This document shows, piece by piece, positions 1-6,981 of a DNA stretch of 29,631 nucleotides. Both the position numbers and the translations under genes were made by a program. The number at the start of each line of letters is the position of its first letter. Position 1 is the first letter of the stretch. Source of the stretch: Deltaproteobacteria bacterium (GTDB taxonomy: Bacteria > JAEEML01); contig JAEEML010000168.1 of assembly GCA_016283195.1 (NCBI GenBank), positions 1 through 29,631 of the forward strand. Reading direction: 5' to 3'. The notes beneath the pieces are model-generated. The model was not told where the DNA came from and did no database searches. It saw only the letters and a list, made by a program, of their open reading frames with translations.

Positions 1-141
1 GGCCACTGTGTTATAATATGGTGGTGCAGCGGCCGGCGGAGTTTCAATTCACGCCCCCGTGCGGGGGGCGACGGTGCCCATGCTATTGTGGAAGGCTTTG
101 CTTACAATGGTTTCAATTCACGCCCCCGCGCGGGGGGCGAC
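1..141 (-). CRISPR. Type I-C CRISPR array, leader end, partial
   Basis: Two 32-nt repeats are visible at 41-72 and 110-141, separated by a 37-nt spacer (73-109). At least 40 nt of a further spacer (1-40) runs to the window edge. Read on the minus strand, each repeat starts GTCGCCCC, forms a GC-rich stem-loop and ends in the 11-nt handle TGAATTGAAAC, as expected for type I-C repeats cut by Cas5c. The repeats differ at one base (T at 60, C at 129), and the variant copy is the leader-proximal one. Minus-strand orientation agrees with the cas genes, so new spacers would enter at the 141 side. The array continues or breaks off beyond position 1, so its size is unknown. Confidence 0.95.
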
Positions 142-263
142 AGTAGCAAAATAACTAGCTAATATATATAAAGTTTTCAGAGAACTTCCGCGAACCCTAT
201 ATTATGGTCTAGTCACTCACCAATTTCTCCTTATAATACAAGGAAATATTTTTGGCAACTAGC
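142..263 (-). promoter_or_regulatory. CRISPR leader
   Basis: About 120 nt of AT-rich, non-coding sequence separates the stop codon of the DUF1016 gene from the first repeat, the usual place for a leader. It should carry the array promoter and the signals that direct Cas1-Cas2-Cas4 integration. A TATATATATTAG stretch (minus strand) near 160-172 could be part of a -10 region, but I do not see a convincing -35. It also contains one arm of a 13-bp inverted repeat. Confidence 0.7.
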
Positions 264-297
264 TTATTCTTTGTCTGTTTGCCAAGGGTTCGCGGAA
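186..297. repeat. 13-bp perfect inverted repeat joining leader and DUF1016 3' end
   Basis: TTCCGCGAACCCT at 186-198 is the exact reverse complement of AGGGTTCGCGGAA at 285-297. Nested inside are TTGGCAA (252-258) and TTGCCAA (279-285), also inverted. The right arm lies within the last codons of the DUF1016 nuclease gene and the left arm lies in the CRISPR leader. The transcript could fold into a long stem. Whether it acts as a terminator, an integration signal or is an insertion scar cannot be told from sequence alone. Confidence 0.7.
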
Positions 298-1394
298 TAA
301 AGTTCTTTCTCGATTTCTTCGATACTTGGCAGAGATGATTTAACCTCCCGTATAATTCGTTCTGTTTCGTATTCAGCAATACCAAGAGGTTGTGTAATAC
401 CTCTCAGTGCATATTTAGCTTTGATATTGCTTTTAGAACGGCATAAAAGTAATCCGATTGTCGGATTATCCTCCGGTGTTTTTATTAGGTCATCAACAGC
501 AGAAATATAAAAATTAAGTTTACTCACAAATTCTGGTATAAATTCAACAGCTTTCAATTCTACCACTACATAACAGTGCAAACGAGTATGGTACATCAAA
601 AGGTCAATATAGTAATCATCTCCATCGACCAGCAAATGATACTGACGTCCTACATAGGCAAATCCTTTACCCATCTCAAGCAAAAAATCATTGATGCGAT
701 TTGTTAGTTGACTTTCAACATCGAGTTCATTTTGACGATCCGATAGTTTTATAAAACCAAAGTTGTAAGGATCCTTAAAAACAGCCTTGGCTAAATCAGA
801 CTGTGGCTCAGGTAAAGTTTCTCCAAAGTTGGTAATAGCTTTGCCAGTTCTCTCATACAAGTTGCTATTTACCTGCATAAGCATTACATCGCGGCTCCAG
901 CCATTACGGACAGTTTCTAAAATATAAAAGGCGCGTTCGCGTTTGTTTTTTACTTTGGAAATAAGCGAAATATGGTGATACCAAGTTATCTTAGTAAGCG
1001 ATATCTCTGTTATTGAACCGTCTTGGCTTAATTTGGCAAGTGGCGCTTGCCGAATTGTAGTATCTTCGTAAGAATCCACAGGTAGTTTCAAAATTGGAAA
1101 ATCTGGGTATTCTTCGGCAAAAATTTTCATCGAACGAAGATTACGCTCTGAGTAGCCGTTATTTTTTCCAAACTCCATCTCCAAATCTATCGAGAGTTGT
1201 TTTATTACATGACTACCCCATCCTTTTTCTTCCTGTACATTTAAAATTTGTCTGCCAATTTCCCAATAATTTTCAAGTGTTTCTGCATTTACATTTAATA
1301 TAGTTCTTAGCTGGCCGGTGTGGATTTGCTTAATTATACTATCTCGCCATGAGAGATAATCAGCTGGAATTTGATCTCTAATAATTGAACTCAC
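264..1394 (-). CDS. DUF1016 (YhcG-like) PDDEXK nuclease family protein
   Basis: About 376 residues. The N-terminal half matches the DUF1016 N-terminal region, with NYWEIGRQI then YSERNLRSMKIFAEEYP. The C-terminal half carries a PDDEXK-type nuclease core: FAYVGRQYHLLVDGDDYYIDLL, whose IDLL Asp is the likely metal ligand, followed by VVVELKA (E-x-K). Relatives occur near restriction systems and in defence regions; their substrate is not well defined. I chose a GTG start at 1394 because GAGGTG lies 6 nt upstream; a TTG at 1406 is the longer alternative. The gene begins about 58 nt after the cas2 stop, on the same strand, and sits between cas2 and the leader, a place where I-C loci normally have nothing. 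It may be cotranscribed with cas genes. Its last codons contain one arm of an inverted repeat shared with the leader. Confidence 0.85.
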   Translation of the reverse strand: MSSIIRDQIPADYLSWRDSIIKQIHTGQLRTILNVNAETLENYWEIGRQILNVQEEKGWGSHVIKQLSIDLEMEFGKNNGYSERNLRSMKIFAEEYPDFPILKLPVDSYEDTTIRQAPLAKLSQDGSITEISLTKITWYHHISLISKVKNKRERAFYILETVRNGWSRDVMLMQVNSNLYERTGKAITNFGETLPEPQSDLAKAVFKDPYNFGFIKLSDRQNELDVESQLTNRINDFLLEMGKGFAYVGRQYHLLVDGDDYYIDLLMYHTRLHCYVVVELKAVEFIPEFVSKLNFYISAVDDLIKTPEDNPTIGLLLCRSKSNIKAKYALRGITQPLGIAEYETERIIREVKSSLPSIEEIEKELYSANPWQTDKE

Positions 1395-1452
1395 AATACA
1401 CCTCAAAATTTAGCATATCACAATTTTATGATTCAACATATCTGCAAAACTG

Positions 1453-1740
1453 TCAAAACATAAGTACTCCCTGCGGATTTATTGGCTTTTTCTGCCCTAC
1501 ATGCTCAACCCGGTGCTCCCAGTTGGCTCCCAGAGAATAAAAGCGCAGGCTATCATAATCTTTATTGATAGTTTTCAAGAGTTTAGCCTTTAATTCCACC
1601 CACTGCGCCGGATCAACCAGGCACTCAAAGACAGAATATTGCACACGCTGGCCGTAGTTTTCCAAAATTTTGGCTACATGACGCAAACGTTTTTCACCGT
1701 TTTCATCACGGGCCACATCATAGCTAACAAGCATCATCAT
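1453..1740 (-). CDS. cas2: CRISPR-associated endoribonuclease/integrase subunit Cas2
   Basis: About 95 residues, the usual I-C Cas2 size. It starts MMMLVSYDVARDENGEKR, the ferredoxin-like first strand with the conserved YDV Asp, and has the RVQYSVFEC segment typical of the family. Cas2 dimers hold two Cas1 dimers together in the spacer-integration complex. Three ATG codons in a row (1740, 1737, 1734) are possible starts. GGAAGTAGG lies just upstream of the first, so 1740 is preferred over an upstream TTG at 1758. The gene begins 8 nt after the cas1 stop and is the last cas gene of the operon. Confidence 0.95.
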   Translation of the reverse strand: MMMLVSYDVARDENGEKRLRHVAKILENYGQRVQYSVFECLVDPAQWVELKAKLLKTINKDYDSLRFYSLGANWEHRVEHVGQKKPINPQGVLMF

Positions 1741-1748
1741 AATAGCGC

Positions 1749-2780
1749 CTACTTCCAAATATAAACCGGATATCCATCAATATCTCCGCGCAAATAGCGA
1801 GCCAAGAGGCGCGCTTGCGTGTGAATTAAAATTGCCAAATACATTTTTTCTTCTAGGTATGGATGGGTTAAAACAGTGCTCTTTTTCTCTTGGTACGCTT
1901 TAATGAGGGTTTTTCTGGCCTCCTCGCTCATATTCACTGCTCCGCTTTCAGAGGTCTCAAATTGTTTGGCCGTGACTTCTTTGCGATTAATCAACGAGAG
2001 CACCAATCTGTCAGCATAAAAAGCCCGAAATTCCTCCATCAAATCCAAGGCCAGACTCAATCTTCCCGGCCTATCACGATGTAAAAAGCCGGCTGCAGGG
2101 TCGAGGCCCACAGCTTCCAAGGCGCTAATGGCATCGTGATATAGCAAAGTATAAGTATATGAAAGCATAGCGTTCACATTATCCAGAGGCGGGCGCCGAT
2201 TGCGCGATGTAAAGACAAAATCATCTTTTTGCGCCACAATAAGTTCATCAAAAGCGCTGAAATAACTCTCTGCTGCATCACCCTCTATGCCGCGCAACCT
2301 GTCTAAATCATTTTCTCTTTCTATACTTTTTATGGCACTTGAAAGGCTTAGAATAGCCGCATTTAGTTTTACTTCATCCACTTTGTCTTTGTGGTCACGC
2401 AAAGCACGCTGCAAAACGGTACGCTGATTGAGTATTTTACCGGTAATGAAGTATTTGGCCACCATAGCCGACTCATGCGGATCATCGGATATCTTATATT
2501 GAGCTTTTCTTAGCAAAATGTTTCCGGCCACCGGCCCCTGTATTCTGGCTAAGAATTTACCTGTCTCGGTTAAGTAACTGATGGTTATCGAGTTTTCGGC
2601 GCAGGCACCCAAAAGAAAGGGACTCACAGATACGTTGCCAAAAATCACAATGCTATCAAGAGTAATAAAGGGAATACTGGCCACCGCTTTATCACCAACA
2701 ACTATCTCCACTGCCTGGCCTTTTTTATGCACGTAACTTTTTTGCGTCATTATATATAGTGTGTTCAAAAAACGCTGCAT
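1749..2780 (-). CDS. cas1: CRISPR-associated integrase Cas1 (type I-C)
   Basis: 343 residues, normal for I-C Cas1. It is the metal-dependent integrase that inserts new spacers at the leader-proximal repeat. The N-terminus QRFLNTLYIMTQKSYVHKKG is the beta-rich dimer domain. The helical domain contains the expected catalytic residues: Glu166 in GIEGDAAESYF, His234 in GFLHRDRPGR and the acidic cluster LALDLMEEFR (Asp246/Glu249-250). The start ATG has a GGAGG Shine-Dalgarno sequence six bases upstream. It lies 18 nt after cas4 and just before cas2, forming the adaptation module with them. Confidence 0.97.
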   Translation of the reverse strand: MQRFLNTLYIMTQKSYVHKKGQAVEIVVGDKAVASIPFITLDSIVIFGNVSVSPFLLGACAENSITISYLTETGKFLARIQGPVAGNILLRKAQYKISDDPHESAMVAKYFITGKILNQRTVLQRALRDHKDKVDEVKLNAAILSLSSAIKSIERENDLDRLRGIEGDAAESYFSAFDELIVAQKDDFVFTSRNRRPPLDNVNAMLSYTYTLLYHDAISALEAVGLDPAAGFLHRDRPGRLSLALDLMEEFRAFYADRLVLSLINRKEVTAKQFETSESGAVNMSEEARKTLIKAYQEKKSTVLTHPYLEEKMYLAILIHTQARLLARYLRGDIDGYPVYIWK

Positions 2781-2798
2781 AGAAGCCTCCTGGAGTAG

Positions 2799-3434
2799 TT
2801 AAGCAAACTCTGTTTCAAGCTGTTTGGTTGTTTTCTCCAAATAGCTGCTCACCGATTTTTTAGCTCCGGCTGATTTTGGAAAACACTCCTCCAGCAATGA
2901 ACAAGCCTTACAATGCGGCTTGTAACAAGCTTCTGGGGTTATGCCACTATCTATCAGACGATGAAATTCGTGAGCCAAAGCAATAGTCTCGGCCCGTAAT
3001 TCAGCAGTCATGGGCACCAAAATGCGTTTCCTGATTTTAAAATAAAAGAGCGCACCTTGCTCAATAGTTGTGTGTAGCATCTCTTCCAGGCAAATCACCT
3101 GCGCACAAAGCTGCACTTCATTGCTAGTATTATTCTGCGGTTCGCCGTGCTTGTATTCTATGGGTAATATGGTGCCATCTTTATAAAATTCCACCGCATC
3201 GGTTTGGCCGATTAGCCCCAGGGTACTGGAAGCAATTCGCAACGACCTAGCCGTTTTTACTCTTTTGCGTGATTCAAGTAGCCCGCTATGTACCTTTTCA
3301 TGGTCAACTTGCCCACCAGCAGTAAGATAGTTTTCTTTCCAATATTGCTCCATATGGATAAGAGCGCACTGGCGTGGGCAAAAGGAGAGATGTTGCAAGC
3401 CATTTATTTGCAGATAATCAGCTTCTTGGTACAT
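2799..3434 (-). CDS. cas4: CRISPR-associated exonuclease Cas4 (type I-C)
   Basis: 211 residues. Cas4 is a RecB-like nuclease with an iron-sulfur cluster that trims prespacers and fixes PAM and orientation during adaptation. The four cluster cysteines are visible: one in FCPRQC near residue 19, and CYKPHCKACSLLEEC near the C-terminus. The nuclease motifs are GQTDAVEF (Asp) and PIEYKHG (E-x-K). ATG at 3434 shares its A with the TGA of cas7 (TGATG), which points to translational coupling; a TTG one codon upstream is an alternative. It lies between cas7 and cas1, the standard I-C position. Confidence 0.95.
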   Translation of the reverse strand: MYQEADYLQINGLQHLSFCPRQCALIHMEQYWKENYLTAGGQVDHEKVHSGLLESRKRVKTARSLRIASSTLGLIGQTDAVEFYKDGTILPIEYKHGEPQNNTSNEVQLCAQVICLEEMLHTTIEQGALFYFKIRKRILVPMTAELRAETIALAHEFHRLIDSGITPEACYKPHCKACSLLEECFPKSAGAKKSVSSYLEKTTKQLETEFA

Positions 3435-4282
3435 CAAAAAGTTAGAACTTCTGGCTTAAGTCCGCTAAGATCACTCGTTGAAATATCGTAATCATCAGCA
3501 GATTTGGCTTCTTGTACACCATCTTTTTTTGCTATTTTTACGGTGTGATGCACTTTGGCAGCCGAGTATTGACCGGCTTTTGAATCATGCTTCCACCAAA
3601 ATAGCTTGATAACTTCCATACTTCCTTCAGGTCTGGCAGAAGAAGCATCGTTATCAAATATGTGCAAAATAGCTTTTTTAATCTTTTCGGCATCTTCGGC
3701 ACTAAAACCTGTAAGTGCCGCTAGTTGTGGGTTTATGCTTCCATAAGTAACATAGAGACCAAAATCGACACTATGCTTCATGCCCATAGTATCGGAAGCT
3801 TTTTTAGTGCCATCGCCTTCACCACTTACACTTTTGGTAATTTGTAAACTGGTTACATTGATGGCATCAACGCTAAAGGCCGGTTGAATAGTTACCGGTC
3901 CGCGGATACCAACTGAGATACCCTTACCCTCTCCGCCCTTAAAGGCAAAGACTTGGCCAAAGCTACGCACATCAATCCATGTCTCGTTAGCCAGTTTTCG
4001 CAATTCGCTTTCATTCTTTATGGCTTTGCCAAGCATCGCTTCAGCTCTGTTACGCAGAGAACGATATTCGTCATTTCTGTAATCATCTGATTGCACAAAA
4101 ACTTTCTCACCAAAATCCAACAAACGATTTCTTATTTTGCGTTTCAAGCAAACATCAGAGAGCTCTCCATGCCCATCTAATGTCATGCGTGGGATATTAC
4201 CATTAAGCGGGTCTCCGTTTGGGTTTGCATTTTTTACGCTAAACACCAACGCAAAATCAATTTTGTTTTCCAAGGTAGCCAT
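3434..4282 (-). CDS. cas7: Cascade backbone protein Cas7c (Csd2)
   Basis: 282 residues, the normal size for type I-C Cas7. It polymerises along the crRNA spacer to form the effector backbone. The N-terminus FALVFSVKNANPNGDPLNGNIPR is the characteristic Csd2/Csh2 start, and DVRSFGQVFAFKG and GPVTIQPAFSVDAINVTSLQITKS are family segments. A GGAGG site for this gene overlaps the end of cas8c, and the start lies 1 nt after the cas8c stop. Its stop overlaps cas4. It belongs to the cas5c-cas2 operon. Confidence 0.96.
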   Translation of the reverse strand: MATLENKIDFALVFSVKNANPNGDPLNGNIPRMTLDGHGELSDVCLKRKIRNRLLDFGEKVFVQSDDYRNDEYRSLRNRAEAMLGKAIKNESELRKLANETWIDVRSFGQVFAFKGGEGKGISVGIRGPVTIQPAFSVDAINVTSLQITKSVSGEGDGTKKASDTMGMKHSVDFGLYVTYGSINPQLAALTGFSAEDAEKIKKAILHIFDNDASSARPEGSMEVIKLFWWKHDSKAGQYSAAKVHHTVKIAKKDGVQEAKSADDYDISTSDLSGLKPEVLTF

Positions 4283-4283
4283 A

Positions 4284-4682
4284 TTAATCCTCCATATTTT
4301 CTACTGATGGACCATTGGAGCCATCAGATTTTGTTCTAAAACTTTTTAATTGACAGTGGTAACCAAGCAAATATTCTCCGCTTAATGCTTTATCGTTTAT
4401 ATAGTCATCTGTCTTAAATAATGCTGTAATATCTTGAATTTTGCGTTCAAACCACTCTCTTAATCCTGGTTCGAGCTGCTTTTTATAAGCTGGCAGCTTT
4501 TTCTCATAAAGAATTTTCCAAGTTGTAGCAGGCTTGATAGAAAACTGCTGCATATACCTTACAGCATTTGTCTCTCTGCTTTCCTGCATTTTTTGTAAAG
4601 CTGCATTTTCCAGCTGTTGCGCCACAGCAAGCAGCCTGCCATATAAATAGTCCCTGCTGGTTCTGTCTTCTTCCAAGGCCAT
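4284..4682 (-). CDS. cas11c: Cas11c small subunit translated from inside cas8c
   Basis: An in-frame ATG at codon 492 of cas8c is preceded by a perfect AAGGAGG Shine-Dalgarno sequence (plus-strand CCTCCTT, 4691-4697) with 8 nt spacing. That signal is as strong as those of the neighbouring true starts. The product would be 132 residues, beginning MALEEDRTSRDYLYGRLLA, and largely helical. Internal translation of a Cas11 small subunit from cas8c is established for type I-C systems, and this size and position fit. Two or more copies would line the Cascade belly and stabilise the R-loop. What I see is the start signal; production of the protein is inferred from family knowledge. Confidence 0.85.
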   Translation of the reverse strand: MALEEDRTSRDYLYGRLLAVAQQLENAALQKMQESRETNAVRYMQQFSIKPATTWKILYEKKLPAYKKQLEPGLREWFERKIQDITALFKTDDYINDKALSGEYLLGYHCQLKSFRTKSDGSNGPSVENMED

Positions 4683-6155
4683 AGTGTACTCCTCCTTGTC
4701 TTTGGTTATTCTGTTATATTTATAAACGGCACAAGCTGTTTCCAGTACTATACTGCGTCTGTAGTTTTCAATAGTTAATAAGTTCGATGCAGATTTTACG
4801 CACTGTGTTTCTAAATCTTGAGGAATCGGATTGCCATCTAAAATGCATGGTAAAATACGAAGTACTGTTTTTTCAACAAGTTTTGCATTTACTTGCTCAC
4901 CATATGCACATTCGGTGATTGTTTTTGGTGATGGTGTACCTGTAGTATGTATTGGTGGAGTTTTTTTCTCTCCTTTTTCCTTTTTCTTTTTTGGCCAATA
5001 GGTTACATCCCATGAGAGCTTGGTATACCAGTTTTCCAAAGCAGCTAAAAAATCTGAATTTTGTAATTCGCGGTATAGTGTTATTGAAACTCGGCCTTGT
5101 CCAGGCGTTGCTTCCTTTATAGCCATAACCATAATGCGCTCTGGGTGTTCAATATTGCCATAATAGCCTTGAAGACGGTTATTAATTGCTTTAGCAAACT
5201 CCAAAGAGGTCTGATAGACTCCTTTTCCGTCTTCCTTTTCTACATCATCGCCATAATCCCAATCCAAGTCAGTACTGCTTGCTGTAAGCGGTGGTATTTT
5301 AGTTCCTGCCTCATTCCAGGTAACTATCGAAAGGCCTTCACCAAGAGCCACACCTTGGCGTTTAATAAGCCAACGCAAAGCCGAGTGAGCCTTTTGAGTT
5401 ATATCTGAGCTTATTTGGCACGCTTCGCTATCATCCAAAAAGCGACCTCTAAAGGTATAATTATTAGTATCGTTTGAAGAAATTATTTTGGCACTACTTC
5501 CGGCATTACGAATTTTTGATGGGTGATAAGCAGCTATTTTAGCCATTTCACCATCAACATAGTCTAAACCTGATTTTCTAATACGCTTTTCTGCATCTTT
5601 GGGGGCAAAATTGGTTTTACAATACTGCTCAAAATCAGACGAATTATAAAAATTTATCCAGCTGGTTTGTATAACAGGATCTTTCCAAAGGCAGGAATCT
5701 TTATCACCTGGTATTTGAACTTCCCAACGAATAAAATCGCTAATATCATCTTGAGATATTTGCGATTTTTCAAGATCCTGAATCAAGGTTTTGGAAGAAA
5801 CATAAGCGAGAACTGCCTTTACTTTTTTGGTTCCGTATTGAGAATTTGCCCAAGCCTCTAAAAGATTTTTATACAAATTGTATTTGGTCTCATTCCCTAC
5901 TACATATTCCAGTTTATCGCACAATGGATAAGCATCAGCTCCACTGGTACGGTTCGAGCAGCTTTCAGTGCAGGGCATAATGGTTACACGATCGGTGTCG
6001 GTTTTCTTTACTAATTCAGCTTTAATAAAGTTTCCATCTCCATCTAACATTATAGTAGCCGAGGCATTGTTGGCCGTGTGAAACATCGGAATTGGTTTAT
6101 CGGCATTTGCCTGTGTGTTATCGTAAACTTTAGCAAGTTCTACTAACCAACTCAT
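4284..6155 (-). CDS. cas8c: Cascade large subunit Cas8c (Csd1)
   Basis: 623 residues, typical of Csd1/Cas8c. It recognises the PAM and starts R-loop formation in the I-C effector. The N-terminus [20 protein letters not shown] is diagnostic, followed by the conserved IMLDGDGNFIKAELVKK region. The middle contains KCDKLEYVVG-like and ALRWLIKRQG segments found in the family. A low-complexity Lys-rich stretch, PKKKKEKGEKKT, is near residue 395. The ATG shares its A with the TAA of cas5c (TAATG). The C-terminal 132 residues appear to be made a second time as Cas11c from an internal start. Confidence 0.96.
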   Translation of the reverse strand: MSWLVELAKVYDNTQANADKPIPMFHTANNASATIMLDGDGNFIKAELVKKTDTDRVTIMPCTESCSNRTSGADAYPLCDKLEYVVGNETKYNLYKNLLEAWANSQYGTKKVKAVLAYVSSKTLIQDLEKSQISQDDISDFIRWEVQIPGDKDSCLWKDPVIQTSWINFYNSSDFEQYCKTNFAPKDAEKRIRKSGLDYVDGEMAKIAAYHPSKIRNAGSSAKIISSNDTNNYTFRGRFLDDSEACQISSDITQKAHSALRWLIKRQGVALGEGLSIVTWNEAGTKIPPLTASSTDLDWDYGDDVEKEDGKGVYQTSLEFAKAINNRLQGYYGNIEHPERIMVMAIKEATPGQGRVSITLYRELQNSDFLAALENWYTKLSWDVTYWPKKKKEKGEKKTPPIHTTGTPSPKTITECAYGEQVNAKLVEKTVLRILPCILDGNPIPQDLETQCVKSASNLLTIENYRRSIVLETACAVYKYNRITKDKEEYTMALEEDRTSRDYLYGRLLAVAQQLENAALQKMQESRETNAVRYMQQFSIKPATTWKILYEKKLPAYKKQLEPGLREWFERKIQDITALFKTDDYINDKALSGEYLLGYHCQLKSFRTKSDGSNGPSVENMED

Positions 6156-6841
6156 TACTCTTCCTCCGACACCAGCGGTTTTTGAGCGTTGTAATCTCTA
6201 ATTTCACGAGTAATCGAACAATTCTCCGGTCTAGGAAATTCGATAATTCCTTTTTCCATTTTTGCCTGCCAAAATCTGGCGATCAGTTTTTTAGTAGCCA
6301 CTTCTGTAGGATAATCAAAACCATGAAACATTAAGCCGTATGAAAACAAATCTTCATTATCATAAAAGCCACTGCCTTCACCAAAATTACATGGTTCAAC
6401 ATAACCCTGGCACTCTCTAGCTCCAAGGAATATGTCACGCCTACCCCCTTTTTCCAATGAACGCCTGGCAATATCAAAGTGTTTGTTTTCGTTTCTGTCT
6501 TTTTCTAAATCCGGGCGTTCTAAGTTCCATTCAAAATGAGCTTTTACTTGATACTCCACATCTTTTAGATATGTATAAACCGAGAGGTCATTACCGCCAC
6601 CACTATATAAAAGAGTCTTTATGTTCTTAGATTCAGTACTGATTTTGTGCATAATGCGAACTTTGTCTACGATCCAAATGATTGTTGGCTTCCAATAAAT
6701 ACTCTGAGTGATGCCCTTTAATGCCTCATATGTAGGAATATGATAAGTATTCTTTTCGCCGCCAATTTTTGTAATCGGATCCGTAAAGAGGGCATATCTG
6801 CCACTTAGCCGATATTCAATACTGTTTTCTTTCACGTTCAT
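6155..6841 (-). CDS. cas5c: crRNA-processing endoribonuclease Cas5c (Cas5d)
   Basis: 228 residues, the expected Cas5d size. In type I-C systems, which lack Cas6, this protein cuts the repeat at the 3' base of its hairpin, leaves an 11-nt 5' handle and stays bound to it in Cascade. Family features include [34 protein letters not shown] near the N-terminus, [14 protein letters not shown], and a C-terminal [24 protein letters not shown] lies very close to the ATG (GGAGCGATG). It is the first gene of the cas5c-cas8c-cas7-cas4-cas1-cas2 operon and has its own promoter in the gap after cas3. Confidence 0.95.
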   Translation of the reverse strand: MNVKENSIEYRLSGRYALFTDPITKIGGEKNTYHIPTYEALKGITQSIYWKPTIIWIVDKVRIMHKISTESKNIKTLLYSGGGNDLSVYTYLKDVEYQVKAHFEWNLERPDLEKDRNENKHFDIARRSLEKGGRRDIFLGARECQGYVEPCNFGEGSGFYDNEDLFSYGLMFHGFDYPTEVATKKLIARFWQAKMEKGIIEFPRPENCSITREIRDYNAQKPLVSEEE

Positions 6842-6860
6842 CGCTCCATTTTCTAGCCAT

Positions 6861-6905
6861 AGGCAAATGCTTTGCCTTATCTACTTTTCCCGCATTGAGC
6901 GGGAA
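6861..6905 (-). promoter_or_regulatory. Two hairpins in the cas5c 5' untranslated region
   Basis: Between the predicted promoter and the cas5c start are two perfect inverted repeats. One is TTCCCGC/GCGGGAA at 6887-6893 and 6899-6905 with a 5-nt loop. The other is AGGCAAA/TTTGCCT at 6861-6867 and 6871-6877 with a 3-nt loop. Neither is followed by a U run, so they do not look like intrinsic terminators. They could stabilise the operon mRNA, bind a protein or set translation of cas5c. The symmetry is directly visible; the role is open. Confidence 0.5.
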
Positions 6906-6913
6906 TGCGTTAC

Positions 6914-6942
6914 AATATGTACCAACGCAAAAACTATGTCAA
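6914..6942 (-). promoter_or_regulatory. Promoter of the cas5c-cas2 operon
   Basis: On the minus strand a perfect -35 TTGACA (6942-6937) is followed after 17 nt by CATATT (6919-6914), a 4/6 match to the sigma-70 -10 box. The expected start is near 6907, about 65 nt before the cas5c ATG. A 16-bp site matching the neighbouring guide-like RNA lies 7 bp upstream of the -35 box, so this promoter is the likely regulated element. Confidence 0.65.
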
Positions 6943-6948
6943 GCTATT

Positions 6949-6967
6949 ATTTTGACCTTTGACAAAA
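6949..6967 (-). promoter_or_regulatory. Putative guide-RNA target (CreR/CreA-like) upstream of the cas5c promoter
   Basis: The minus strand reads TGTCAAAGGTCAAAAT at 6964-6949, immediately preceded by TTT (6967-6965). It matches 15 of 16 nt of the sequence that follows the degenerate CRISPR repeat at 7018-7042. The single difference is at position 12 from the PAM side. Position 12 is one of the every-sixth bases flipped out of the duplex in type I Cascade, so it should matter little. A bound Cascade would extend towards and over the -35 box. The alternative is one of two copies of a protein operator, since the same 11-mer occurs 53 bp away, about five helical turns. Confidence 0.6.
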
Positions 6968-6981
6968 GTTTTTCTTCTACA

